NCBI GenBank assembly: GCA_003216835.1
Contig: QCIF01000006.1
Coordinates: 30,326 to 94,325 of the forward strand
DNA: 64,000 nt
Direction of reading: 5' to 3'
Source of the DNA: Prochlorococcus sp. AG-402-K10
GTDB taxonomy: Bacteria; Cyanobacteriota; Cyanobacteriia; PCC-6307; Cyanobiaceae
Shown here: in pieces, positions 18,619 through 26,973 of the stretch
Position numbering within the stretch: position 1 is the first letter of the stretch
How the letters are laid out: each line of letters begins with the position of its first letter
Translations under genes and position numbers: made by a program
The notes under the pieces: model-generated
Database searches by the model: none
What the model was told of the DNA's origin: nothing
The model's input: the letters and a program-made list of their open reading frames with translations, nothing else

Positions 18619-19452
18619 GTGGATATAAATTCATCCAATCGCGTAGGTCAAAATATTAGAAAAACAGGATTTTTAATAGTACTTTTTTATCTTCTTATAG
18701 TTTTAATTATGAAATTATTAGAAGCAAATAATTGGTTTGGTTATTCATTCTCAGGTTTGAGTAGTGATATTTTTGCTCCCCCTTCTATAGAGCATTTATG
18801 CGGCACTGATAGATTAGGAAGAGATGTTTGTTTTAGAACTTTGCAAGGCTCTTCCTTGGCAATAGAGGTTGTATTCCTTGCTATTTTTTTTGCATTAATT
18901 TTGGGTTTACCATTGGGTTTATTGAGTGGATATTTTGGAGGTGTATTTGATAAGTTCTTGTCATTAATTATGGATACTATTTTTTCAATCCCTGTAATTT
19001 TGCTTTCAGTTGTTGTTGCTTTTGTATTAGGTAAGGGCATTCTCAACGCCGCTTTAGCTTTATGTATAGTATACTCTCCCCAATATTTTAGATTAATTAG
19101 GAATCAGACAATATTGGTTAAATCTGAAACTTATGTAGAGGCAGCAAGAGTTTCAGGAGCTGATCTTAAAACAATTATTTTTAAATATATTCTCCCTAAT
19201 GTAATAACTCCTTTGCCTATAGTACTCACTTTAAATGCCGCTGATGCTGTTTTGGTTTTAGGTAGTTTAGGCTTCTTGGGCCTTGGTGTTCCAGCAGATA
19301 TTCCTGAATGGGGGAGTGATTTAAATCTTGCTCTTGCAGCTCTGCCTACTGGGATATGGTGGACGGCTTTATTCCCAGGACTAGCAATGTTTTTTTTAGT
19401 ATTAGGGCTTTCTTTTATTGGAGAGGAACTAGAAAACATCTTTGAAAAGTAA
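18619..19452 (+). CDS. dppC: Dipeptide/oligopeptide-type ABC transporter permease (DppC/OppC family)
   Basis: The 277-residue inner-membrane protein has about six hydrophobic segments and the DppC N-terminal pattern with a first helix (FLIVLFYLLIVLIMKLL), then HLCGTDRLGRDVCFRTLQG. The EAA loop that contacts the ATPase is EAARVSGADLKTIIFKYILPN. The C-terminal segment is GSLGFLGLGVPADIPEWG. The start is GTG. Neither a DppB/OppB permease, a binding protein nor an ATPase is adjacent, so its partners must lie elsewhere. The substrate (peptide, nickel or other) cannot be told from the permease. Confidence 0.88.
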   Translation: MDINSSNRVGQNIRKTGFLIVLFYLLIVLIMKLLEANNWFGYSFSGLSSDIFAPPSIEHLCGTDRLGRDVCFRTLQGSSLAIEVVFLAIFFALILGLPLGLLSGYFGGVFDKFLSLIMDTIFSIPVILLSVVVAFVLGKGILNAALALCIVYSPQYFRLIRNQTILVKSETYVEAARVSGADLKTIIFKYILPNVITPLPIVLTLNAADAVLVLGSLGFLGLGVPADIPEWGSDLNLALAALPTGIWWTALFPGLAMFFLVLGLSFIGEELENIFEK

Positions 19453-19482
19453 AAAAATTTAAGATTAATTATTTTTAAATGC

Positions 19483-20136
19483 TTAAAACTCGCCTCCTTC
19501 ATTCAACTTTGGATATGTTTTGCCAGATTTTTTGTATATAGAAGCTAGTTCTGGATAACTCCATTCAAATAAAGTTTTTTGATATTCATTTTCATTTAAA
19601 CCTTCTCCATTTGCAGGAAGTTTCCCTTTGCTTTTTCTCTGGCGAATAGCTTCAAATAATAATATAGAAGCTGCTACTGAAACATTTAAAGATTGAACCA
19701 TCCCTCTCATAGGGATAAAAATCGATTGGTCAACCATTGATCTAAGTTCATCACTTAATCCCCATTTTTCTGCTCCTAAAACAAAACATGTATTTTCAGA
19801 ATAATCAAAATTTCTATAATCAATAGATTCATTATTAAGACTAGTTCCATATAATTTAAAACCCTTTTGTTTTAATTCAGATATAGCGCTGATGGGACTT
19901 TCATGAGTATTTAAGTTGACCCATTTTTGACTGCCTTGGGCAGTGCTATTGAAAGTTTTAACTATATTTTTTTTGCTAATAAAATTTGCTTCAAAAACTC
20001 CTGCTGCATCGCATGTCCTCAATATCGCGGATAAATTATGAGGTTTATTTACATCCTCTACTAAAACAGTTAAGTTTTGCATTCGGCAATTTAAAACATT
20101 TTTGATTCGCTCAAATCTTCTGGGCAAAATTGACAT
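19483..20136 (-). CDS. trmH: tRNA (guanosine-18-2'-O)-methyltransferase, SPOUT family
   Basis: TrmH methylates the ribose of G18 in the D-loop of tRNAs. The 217-residue protein shows the SpoU motifs in order: motif 1 NLSAILRTCDAAGV, motif 2 FVLGAEKWGLSDE, and motif 3 IPMRGMVQSLNVSVAASILLFEA, which forms the trefoil knot and SAM site. The N-terminus RRFERIKNVLNCRM fits the TrmH extension, and the C-terminal tail is short. It converges with the permease gene, with 30 bases between the stops. Confidence 0.92.
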   Translation of the reverse strand: MSILPRRFERIKNVLNCRMQNLTVLVEDVNKPHNLSAILRTCDAAGVFEANFISKKNIVKTFNSTAQGSQKWVNLNTHESPISAISELKQKGFKLYGTSLNNESIDYRNFDYSENTCFVLGAEKWGLSDELRSMVDQSIFIPMRGMVQSLNVSVAASILLFEAIRQRKSKGKLPANGEGLNENEYQKTLFEWSYPELASIYKKSGKTYPKLNEGGEF

Positions 20137-20302
20137 TAAAATGTTTTAATAATTTCTTTAATTATATTCAATTCATAAAATATTATTCAATAATACAGAT
20201 AATAGTCTTAACTAATTTATTTTTAATAACTATAAGTAGAATTCTTAGATTAATTATTTAACACTCTAGTTTATACTTATTATGTAATTTAATATTGACC
20301 AA

Positions 20303-20506
20303 ATGGCTTACATAGAATGGGATTACACAGTTATAACAAGTATGGTTGAAAATCAAGGTTGGAATTTACCGGAGCGTGACTCGAAAGAATGGAATAGATT
20401 TAATGATGAACTAGGAGAAAAAATGAGAGGGGTTGGCCTTGTGTTTGAAAAATATTGTAAATTTACGCCGGATGTAGGTGAAGGTGTTCATCTTTTAGAT
20501 GAATAA
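20303..20506 (+). CDS. Small conserved hypothetical protein
   Basis: The 67-residue protein begins MAYIEWDYTVITSMVENQGW and is acidic, with several Trp and Glu residues and no membrane or signal segment. It has a clean ATG start and ends at a hairpin (20521-20554), so it is probably a real short gene. I do not recognise the family; it may be restricted to marine picocyanobacteria. It is flanked by 166 bases upstream (AT-rich, no feature seen) and 208 bases downstream. Confidence 0.6.
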   Translation: MAYIEWDYTVITSMVENQGWNLPERDSKEWNRFNDELGEKMRGVGLVFEKYCKFTPDVGEGVHLLDE

Positions 20507-20520
20507 CTCTTTTAAAAACT

Positions 20521-20554
20521 TAAACCATTGATGTATCCCTTAATCAATGGTTTA
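20521..20554 (+). terminator. Hairpin after the small hypothetical gene
   Basis: A perfect 12-bp stem TAAACCATTGAT / ATCAATGGTTTA with a 10-base loop starts 14 bases after the stop codon at 20506. The T-tract is interrupted (TTATTAATAT), so termination efficiency is uncertain, but the position and symmetry favour a terminator. Confidence 0.6.
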
Positions 20555-20714
20555 TTAATATCTAAGATAAGGTACTTTTACCAAATTAGAACCGGCAATT
20601 ATTAAGGCTTTATAAAGCTTCTATGGAAAATTCTTATTAAGAAGAAATTATTTTTTATTTTTCCTAATCGGCCACAAATAACTTATTTAAATTTTATATT
20701 TAAATAAAAAAAAT

Positions 20715-21107
20715 ATGAAAAATAAATTAACTTTTTTATTCGATGGAGGATGCCCATTTTGTTTAAGAGAGACTAAGTTTTTAAAAAGTAAAGATATTTC
20801 AAATCAAATTAGATTTATAGATATTAATAGTGAAGATTATAATCCAAATTTATTTAATGATATTTCATATGTAGAAGCCATGTCCAACCTACATGGGATA
20901 TTGGAAAATGGTGAAATAATTAGAGGCTTGGATGTCCTTGCATTTTCATATGAATTAATTGGTTTAGGATGGGTTTATTATCCTTTAAAATTAAAAATTC
21001 TATCACCAGTTTTGAGGTTAGGTTATCGATATTGGGCAAAATATAGGCTTCAAATTACAGGAAGATCAAATATTAAGAAACTTTGTACCTCTGAATGTGA
21101 GAAATAA
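20715..21107 (+). CDS. DCC-family thiol-disulfide oxidoreductase-like protein (DUF393)
   Basis: The 130-residue protein begins MKNKLTFLFDGGCPFCLRETKFL. The DGGCPFC motif is the defining feature of the DCC/DUF393 family, which has a thioredoxin-like fold with a CxxC pair. The middle part reads FIDINSEDYNP and SNLHGILENGEIIRGLDVLAFSYELIGLGW, where the family has its conserved GxxxxGxxA segment. The C-terminus is basic and aromatic (LGYRYWAKYRLQITGR). No partner gene is evident. It is followed by a broken DUF2805 gene 3 bases after its stop, suggesting a former two-gene unit. Confidence 0.8.
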   Translation: MKNKLTFLFDGGCPFCLRETKFLKSKDISNQIRFIDINSEDYNPNLFNDISYVEAMSNLHGILENGEIIRGLDVLAFSYELIGLGWVYYPLKLKILSPVLRLGYRYWAKYRLQITGRSNIKKLCTSECEK

Positions 21108-21110
21108 GAT

Positions 21111-21362
21111 ATGTCAAATTTTGATTTAGATAGAATTATTGAGATGTGTTGTGAAGATAGAACTCCTTTTGAAGCTATTAAGTATCAATTTTGTTGAAAC
21201 GAGTAAGATGCTATAAAAATTATGTGCAGAACCCTAAAACCTAAATCATTCAGAGTTTGGAGACAAAGAGTCTCAGGAAGGAATACTAAACATATGGCGC
21301 TTAAGGATTCAACTAGATTTAAATCCAATCACAAAAAAAATTATAAATTTCTGAAAAATTAA
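21111..21362 (+). pseudogene. DUF2805 (TIGR03643-like) gene broken by two in-frame stops
   Basis: Reading from ATG at 21111, the frame gives MSNFDLDRIIEMCCEDRTPF then EAIKYQFC, a TGA at 21195-21197, NE, a TAA at 21204-21206, then DAIKIMCRTLKPKSFRVW and RQRVSGRNTKHMAL. It ends at TAA 21360-21362. Apart from the stops this is a full-length, colinear match to the small DUF2805 family, in which the interrupted segment is normally QFGLxExD. Each stop is explained by one substitution from a likely ancestral codon (TTA to TGA, AAA to TAA). No frameshift is present, so decay looks recent. Sequencing error is less likely with two independent stops but not excluded. Confidence 0.75.
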
Positions 21363-21623
21363 GAGAATATTATATTATTACGAAATATTACGAGCTGATG
21401 TTAAGTTATATTTGTTGAAGTTTAAAAATCAACTTCCTGCTCTATTTCTGAAAATTAATTTAACAGGAATAATCACTTTCTACGAATTGGATTGGGTAAC
21501 AAAAATCAGTCTGTTTTTACAAGATTAGAGAAATCAATTGCAATTAAATTAGGAAGAATGATTGACTCAGGTTCTATAAACATTGGTTGCCGTTTAGAAG
21601 GTTAATTTAGGATTACATTGCTA
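21363..21623 (+). other. Gap with frame-broken coding-like remnants
   Basis: This stretch holds no intact gene that I can support. One frame is open from 21361 to a TAG at 21526-21528 and reads EILRADVKLYLLKFKNQLPA. A second frame, open until the TAA at 21603-21605, reads QSVFTRLEKSIAIKLGRM then IDSGSINIGCRLEG. Both have a protein-like composition and would join through a frameshift around 21460-21525, which suggests one decayed gene. I do not recognise the family. The adjacent DUF2805 pseudogene supports a decay story. Confidence 0.35.
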
Positions 21624-21767
21624 ATGAAAAATCAAGAAGAAAAAAAATTATTCTTTCGAGAAAGAGTTCATTCTTTGAATATCTTTATATTTTTAGGATT
21701 TAATTTCTCTCTTATATCTATACTAGGCTTGTTTTGGTTTAAATCTTCAATGGATAATCTATTTTAA
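21624..21767 (+). CDS. Small single-span membrane protein
   Basis: This 47-residue ORF starts with ATG and reads MKNQEEKKLFFRERVHSLNI, then a hydrophobic stretch (FIFLGFNFSLISILGLFWF) and a short tail KSSMDNLF. The charged N-terminus plus one transmembrane helix is the usual design of small cyanobacterial membrane proteins. It lies between the decayed stretch and rsmB (51 bases before it). It could be a real gene or a chance ORF in decaying DNA; the amphipathic layout favours the former. Confidence 0.45.
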   Translation: MKNQEEKKLFFRERVHSLNIFIFLGFNFSLISILGLFWFKSSMDNLF

Positions 21768-21818
21768 AAATTTCAATTATTAGTATATTTAAAATATCTT
21801 CAATAAATAAATTATATT

Positions 21819-23138
21819 TTGGCAATTGGATATCTTCAAAGAAAAGCATCTTGGGAAACTCTATTAAAGGTAAGTTCTGGAATTTTTGCAGACCAAGCCC
21901 TTGAGAAGGTTTTAAAAAGCTACCAATTCAATTCTTTAGATATAGCATTTATTACTGAATTGTCATTCGGATGCATAAGATATAGGAAGTTTCTTGATCG
22001 TTGGATTGATCACCTATCAAAAATCCCTCATCAAAAGCAACCTCCAAAATTAAGATGGCTTTTACATATAGGTTTATATCAATTATTAAAAATGGATAAA
22101 ATCCCATTTTCTGCGGCTATTTCGACAACTGTGGAGGTAGCCAAAAAAACTGATTTAAGGGGTTTGATGGGCACTGTAAATGCAATTTTAAGAAATGCAG
22201 TTAGAAAAATAGAAAAAGAAAGTTTACCCAAAATATCTTCTGATGCTATTGAGAGAATTTCATATCTTGAATCATTACCTTTATGGCTTGTTAATGAACT
22301 AATTAATTGGTTTGGAATTGAAGATGCCGAAAATATTGCTAAGTCATTTAATAAAAAACCTTCTATTGATTTAAGGATTAACCCAATAAAAACTAATTTA
22401 GATATTCTTCTGAAAGTACTTCATGAAAATAACATTAATGCTGAACCAATCAAGAAATTAAAAAATGGAATCACCTTAATTTCTAATCCAAGGTCAATTA
22501 AGAATTTGCCTGGTTATGATGATGGGTTGTGGACAATCCAAGATAGATCTTCTCAGTGGGTTTCCCCACTTTTAAATCCCAAAAAAGGTGAAAAGATATT
22601 AGATGCTTGTGCAGCTCCAGGAAGTAAATCTACCCATTTAGCAGAATTAACAAATGATAAGGCTGAGATACTTGCTGTAGATAGATCAGAAAAAAGATTG
22701 AAGTTAATACAATCAAATTTAGATAGGTTAAATTTAACTTCTGTAAAGACTCTTAAAGCTGATGCTACAAGTTTGCTTGATTTAAATCCTAATTTTAGGT
22801 CGCATTTTGATAAGATTTTGATTGATGCACCTTGCTCTGGTATCGGAACTCTTTCAAGGAACCCAGATGCGAGATGGTCCTTAAATAAAGATAAAATAAA
22901 ACAATTAATATTTTTACAGGAAAGGCTATTAAAGAGTCTTGTCCCACTTTTAAAAAGGGATGGCATTTTAGTTTATTCAACTTGTACAATATGTCCTGAA
23001 GAAAATAATATATTAATTAAAAGATTTATTGAAAAAAATGATGAAATACAATTAGATAGCCAAAAGCAAATTTTGCCGAAGATTGATTATCCTGGAGATG
23101 GATTTTATGCTGCGGTAATTTCTCATAAATCAAAATAA
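21819..23138 (+). CDS. rsmB: 16S rRNA (cytosine-967-C5)-methyltransferase (Sun/RsmB)
   Basis: RsmB methylates C967 of 16S rRNA. The 439-residue protein has an N-terminal NusB-like RNA-binding domain (~1-145: LITELSFGCIRYRKFLDRWID, LRWLLHIGLYQLL) and a C-terminal Rossmann methyltransferase. The latter contains SAM motif I DACAAPGSKSTHLAEL, motif IV DAPCSGIGTLSRNPDARW, and motif VI VYSTCTICPEENN. The two cysteines (PCSG, STCT) are the release and catalytic residues of the m5C family. The start is TTG at 21819, which gives a family-like N-terminus. It converges with the penicillin-binding protein gene, with 6 bases between the stops. Confidence 0.95.
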   Translation: MAIGYLQRKASWETLLKVSSGIFADQALEKVLKSYQFNSLDIAFITELSFGCIRYRKFLDRWIDHLSKIPHQKQPPKLRWLLHIGLYQLLKMDKIPFSAAISTTVEVAKKTDLRGLMGTVNAILRNAVRKIEKESLPKISSDAIERISYLESLPLWLVNELINWFGIEDAENIAKSFNKKPSIDLRINPIKTNLDILLKVLHENNINAEPIKKLKNGITLISNPRSIKNLPGYDDGLWTIQDRSSQWVSPLLNPKKGEKILDACAAPGSKSTHLAELTNDKAEILAVDRSEKRLKLIQSNLDRLNLTSVKTLKADATSLLDLNPNFRSHFDKILIDAPCSGIGTLSRNPDARWSLNKDKIKQLIFLQERLLKSLVPLLKRDGILVYSTCTICPEENNILIKRFIEKNDEIQLDSQKQILPKIDYPGDGFYAAVISHKSK

Positions 23139-23144
23139 TAAAAT

Positions 23145-24914
23145 TTATTGTTTAATATTGAGATTAAAAATTTTAGTAATAAATTTTTTCCATAAATAGG
23201 CAGCATTGCCACTTGATAAGTTTGATTCTTTATTTTCATCAAAGCCTAGCCATACCCCTGTAGTAAGGTTTTTTATCGAACCAATGAACCAAAGGTCTCT
23301 GTTCCCATCGGAAGTTCCTGTCTTTCCATATATTTTCTCACCCTTTATGGAAGCTGCTATTCCAGTTCCATCAGCAACAGATTGTCCAAGCAGTTTTTTT
23401 AGATTGTTATTTACTTTTATATCTAATATTTTTTTGGAAATAAATTTGTTTTCCCAAATTGATTTGCCATTAAATGTTTCAACTTTTTCTAGAGTGCTTG
23501 GCTCATAGATTTCTCCATTACTGTTTATCACCGAATAAGCATTTGTAATGTTTAAGAGGTTATCTCCATAAGAGCCAATTGCTAATGACGAGACTTCTTC
23601 GAACTTTTGTTTATATCCTAGACCAAATGCATTTGCTAGATTAATAACTTTTTTAATTCCTATTTTTTTAGATATTTTTATAGGAACTATGTTAGATGAA
23701 CTTTTAAATGATTCAATTAAAGATATTTCACCTCTATATTCTTCGGAAAAATTTTTTGGGCAATAATCTTCCCAGCAATTGGGTAAGTCTTCAAACTTGT
23801 CACTTAATTTAATACCATCTATTAATGCGGCAGCATAAGTAATAATTTTGAAAGTAGAACCTAAAGGTCTTATAGATGAATTAACTCTATTAAATTCGTT
23901 TAATGATGGATTTTTACTTGTTATCATTGTTCTTATTAAACCTGTATGAGATTCTATTGATAACAAAGCCAATTCCATGTTATTGGGTTTTATAGAAGCC
24001 GAAATCTTTTGACCACTTTCTTGCCAATTTTTATTGATACTAGATTTAATTCTTAAAAACTTATATTTATTAATCTCTTTGATTTTGTTATTAGTTTCCT
24101 CGATAATAAAATTTATTAATAACTCATCATTTAACATATTATTATTTGATTGATAATTTAAGATGATTTTCTCATTAAGAGCTTTATTTCTATCACTAAT
24201 AGATATGTATCCATCTAGATACATAGATTCGAGTATTTGATTCCTATTTTTAATAGCTAATTCTAAGTTCTCATAAGGCGAATATATTGAAGGTGCTGGA
24301 GCTAGTCCTGTAATTAATGCAATTTCTGATAGTGTTAATTCGTTTATAAGTTTCCCAAAATAAACTTGTGAAGCCTCATTGATACCATACGCTCCTGATC
24401 CTAGATAAATGTTATTTAGATATAGTTTCAAAATTTGATCTTTACTATATCTAAAATCTAGGATCAAAGAAATCAATATTTCTTTAATCTTTCTTTGAAA
24501 ACTTATATCATTATTTAAAAAAATTATTCTTGCAACTTGTTGAGTAATTGTACTTCCGCCCTCTTTAAGATAGCCGCTTTTAATATTGCTTATAAAAGCT
24601 CTTGAAAGTCCAATTAGATCTATTCCATTATGTTCTAAAAACCTTTTGTCTTCAGCAGATACAAAAGAATATTTTAGTAAAAATGGGATTTTGTGTTTAT
24701 TATTATTTATTTCAAATTTGCGGCTTAATTTACTCAATACTTTGTCGTCAGAAGATAAAATTAAATAGGAATATTTTGGTTCTTTTGAAAGATTATTTTT
24801 AGATGGGTCAAATTTTAGAGTAGTTATAATTATATTAATTATGGGAAATAATATTCCAGAAAAAATTAATATGGGAATAATAAAAATGAAATATTTATAG
24901 TTTGTTTTTTGCAC
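23145..24914 (-). CDS. Class A penicillin-binding protein (glycosyltransferase/transpeptidase)
   Basis: The 589-residue bifunctional enzyme polymerises lipid II and cross-links peptidoglycan. An N-terminal membrane anchor (YFIFIIPILIFSGILFPIINI) precedes the GT51 domain. This has SAEDKRFLEHNGID (catalytic Glu), EGGSTITQQVARI, KIKEILISLILD and LYLNNIYLGSGAYGINEAS. The transpeptidase domain has the SxxK motif in GSTFKIITYA (active-site Ser), the SxN motif in SSSNIVP, and the KTG motif in YGKTGTSDGNRDLWFIG. It is shorter than E. coli PBP1a/1b and lacks extra C-terminal domains. It starts 1 base after the chlG stop on the same strand. Confidence 0.95.
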   Translation of the reverse strand: MQKTNYKYFIFIIPILIFSGILFPIINIIITTLKFDPSKNNLSKEPKYSYLILSSDDKVLSKLSRKFEINNNKHKIPFLLKYSFVSAEDKRFLEHNGIDLIGLSRAFISNIKSGYLKEGGSTITQQVARIIFLNNDISFQRKIKEILISLILDFRYSKDQILKLYLNNIYLGSGAYGINEASQVYFGKLINELTLSEIALITGLAPAPSIYSPYENLELAIKNRNQILESMYLDGYISISDRNKALNEKIILNYQSNNNMLNDELLINFIIEETNNKIKEINKYKFLRIKSSINKNWQESGQKISASIKPNNMELALLSIESHTGLIRTMITSKNPSLNEFNRVNSSIRPLGSTFKIITYAAALIDGIKLSDKFEDLPNCWEDYCPKNFSEEYRGEISLIESFKSSSNIVPIKISKKIGIKKVINLANAFGLGYKQKFEEVSSLAIGSYGDNLLNITNAYSVINSNGEIYEPSTLEKVETFNGKSIWENKFISKKILDIKVNNNLKKLLGQSVADGTGIAASIKGEKIYGKTGTSDGNRDLWFIGSIKNLTTGVWLGFDENKESNLSSGNAAYLWKKFITKIFNLNIKQ

Positions 24915-24915
24915 T

Positions 24916-25863
24916 TCAAGCTACTAAATAACTATGGCCTATAGCTATAGCTGTAACTAACATTCCAGAGATCAAAAATGGTTGAGCACTTGCCTGATAT
25001 TTGACATCAAACTTCAAAGGATCTCTAAGTAACCACATATCTTGAAAAGTAATTTGAGGAATTATAAGTAAAACCAAAATTACAGATGCTAGATGCTGTC
25101 CAATAATAATTAATACCCCTACCATTGCTAATTGAAAAATGTCAATTAGTCCTGCACTTATACGACTGGCATTTTTAATTCCAAATACTACTGGTAAGGA
25201 AGTTAAGCCCAACTTGGAATCCCCTTCAACACTTTTGAAATCATTTATAACCGCTATACCAAGTCCAGAGATACTATAAGCAAGTGTTAGTAATGCAGTA
25301 ACAAGAGTTAATCTCCCAAACAAAGCTTGTCCTGCCCACCAAGGTAGAGCTATATAAGATGCTCCTAATGCATAATTTCCTAACCAACCATTTTGTTTTA
25401 ATTTTAGAGGTGGGGCAGAATATATATAACTCACAAAAGAGCCACCTAATGCTAAAAGTAAGACAGAGGGGAAAGTATGTTTAGCATACAAATCTAATAG
25501 AAAAGCGACTATTAATCCAGAAATAAGTAATACCCATATTTGAATTTTTACTTCTTTAATTGAAATTTTTCCAGAAGGGATTGGTCTGTTAGGCTCATTA
25601 ATTGCATCAATTTCTTTATCAAAAAAGTCGTTTATGGTTTGGGTATAACCCGTTAGCAATGGTCCACTCATAAGCATGCACGCTAATGATGCAAAAACAT
25701 TGCTAAATGTCCACGTAAAATTCCCACTCGCAGCGGCACCACAAATAACTCCCCATATCAAGGGGATCCATGTAATAGGCTTCATTAATTGTATACGGAG
25801 TTTCCAGATACTTGAAGTCTCAGAAGCACCTTTAATGCCTAATAGTTGTTTTGGATCATTCAC
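24916..25863 (-). CDS. chlG: Chlorophyll synthase
   Basis: ChlG prenylates chlorophyllide with phytyl (or geranylgeranyl) diphosphate in the thylakoid membrane, the last step of chlorophyll synthesis. The 315-residue UbiA-superfamily protein has about nine hydrophobic segments. Its first Asp-rich motif, NDFFDKEIDAINEPNRPIPSG, contains both the diphosphate-binding aspartates and the NxPxRPIPSG signature of ChlG. The second region is GLGIAVINDFKSVEGDSKLGLTSLPV. In divinyl-chlorophyll-containing Prochlorococcus the substrate would be the divinyl form, which is known biology and not readable here. The PBP gene follows 1 base downstream, and the DUF2862 gene starts the run 9 bases upstream. Confidence 0.95.
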   Translation of the reverse strand: MNDPKQLLGIKGASETSSIWKLRIQLMKPITWIPLIWGVICGAAASGNFTWTFSNVFASLACMLMSGPLLTGYTQTINDFFDKEIDAINEPNRPIPSGKISIKEVKIQIWVLLISGLIVAFLLDLYAKHTFPSVLLLALGGSFVSYIYSAPPLKLKQNGWLGNYALGASYIALPWWAGQALFGRLTLVTALLTLAYSISGLGIAVINDFKSVEGDSKLGLTSLPVVFGIKNASRISAGLIDIFQLAMVGVLIIIGQHLASVILVLLIIPQITFQDMWLLRDPLKFDVKYQASAQPFLISGMLVTAIAIGHSYLVA

Positions 25864-25872
25864 TTTAGTCTT

Positions 25873-26097
25873 TTAACCTTTTTCAATTTCTTCAGGGAAA
25901 AACCAGCTTTCCTCTCCATTTTGTAATTTTGCAGTAATTCCAATACTCCTGCCGTCAGTCATTTTATAACCAGATATCATTGCTCTTGGATTAGAGGATA
26001 TTTGATCAAGTAATTTTGCAGGTAGTCTATCTTTAACCTTGTTAATGTTAATTTTAATTTTACTACCAATCTTGGGTAATACTTTTGTTTGAGCCAT
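25873..26097 (-). CDS. DUF2862 conserved cyanobacterial protein
   Basis: This 74-residue basic protein starts MAQTKVLPKIGSKIKININ. It ends with a small beta-barrel-like part: VGYK-type turns (ISGYKMTDGRSIGITAKLQNG) and ESWFFPEEIEKG. The ending and length match the DUF2862 family found next to chlG in cyanobacteria. Function is unknown. It is the first gene of the DUF2862, chlG, PBP run on the minus strand, and is divergent from hisF across 59 bases. Confidence 0.75.
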   Translation of the reverse strand: MAQTKVLPKIGSKIKININKVKDRLPAKLLDQISSNPRAMISGYKMTDGRSIGITAKLQNGEESWFFPEEIEKG

Positions 26098-26156
26098 AAG
26101 GGGTAAAATGGAAGCTATTATGCAAGATTAACAGTATTTGGACAATTTTTTTAAAA

Positions 26157-26927
26157 ATGGTAGCTCTTCGTTTAATTCCTTGTTTAGATGTAGCCAATGG
26201 TAGGGTGGTAAAAGGGGTTAATTTTGTTAACCTTAGAGACTCTGGTGATCCTGTTGAATTGGCTTGTAAGTACTCAGATGAAGGGGCAGATGAATTAGTC
26301 TTTTTAGATATTAGGGCAACTGTCGAAAATAGAAGAACTTTAATTGATCTTGTTTCTAGGACAGCAAAGTCAGTAAAGATTCCATTTACAGTTGGTGGTG
26401 GGATAGATTCTATTTCTTCGATTAATGATCTTTTAAGAGCAGGGGCAGATAAAGTTAGTTTGAATTCTTCCGCTGTTAAAAATCCAGATTTGATTTCTAA
26501 AAGCTCTGAACAATTTGGCTCTCAATGCATTGTGATTGCGATTGACGCCAGAAGAAAACTTAATAAATTGAATGAATGGGATGTATATATAAAAGGAGGG
26601 AGAGAAAATACTGGTTTAGATGTATTAAATTGGGCAAAAAAGGTTGAGGAACTGGGAGCAGGAGAAATTTTATTAACTTCAATGGATGGTGATGGCACAC
26701 AGAATGGATATGATTTGCTGTTGACTCAATCAGTTGCAAATGCTGTTAATATTCCTGTAATTGCATCAGGTGGGGCTGGCTGTCTGGATGATATTTATGA
26801 TGTTTTTCAAGAAGGTAAGGCATCTGCAGCACTCTTGGCATCATTACTTCACGATAAAAAACTTTCTATAAATGAAATAAAAACTTTCCTACTAGATAAG
26901 CAACTCCCAATTAGACCAAATGAATAA
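26157..26927 (+). CDS. hisF: Imidazole glycerol phosphate synthase, cyclase subunit
   Basis: HisF forms the imidazole ring of histidine, making IGP and AICAR from PRFAR and ammonia delivered by HisH. The 256-residue TIM barrel has the catalytic acids D11 ([14 protein letters not shown]) and D130 (VIAIDARRK), the phosphate-binding loops VGGGIDS and ASGGAG, and [14 protein letters not shown]. It begins ATG at 26157. hisH is not in this window. menG follows 46 bases downstream on the same strand. Confidence 0.97.
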   Translation: MVALRLIPCLDVANGRVVKGVNFVNLRDSGDPVELACKYSDEGADELVFLDIRATVENRRTLIDLVSRTAKSVKIPFTVGGGIDSISSINDLLRAGADKVSLNSSAVKNPDLISKSSEQFGSQCIVIAIDARRKLNKLNEWDVYIKGGRENTGLDVLNWAKKVEELGAGEILLTSMDGDGTQNGYDLLLTQSVANAVNIPVIASGGAGCLDDIYDVFQEGKASAALLASLLHDKKLSINEIKTFLLDKQLPIRPNE

Positions 26928-26973
26928 AAATTATGATTAATCTTATATAAGGAGTTTATCTTCAGATTTAAAA

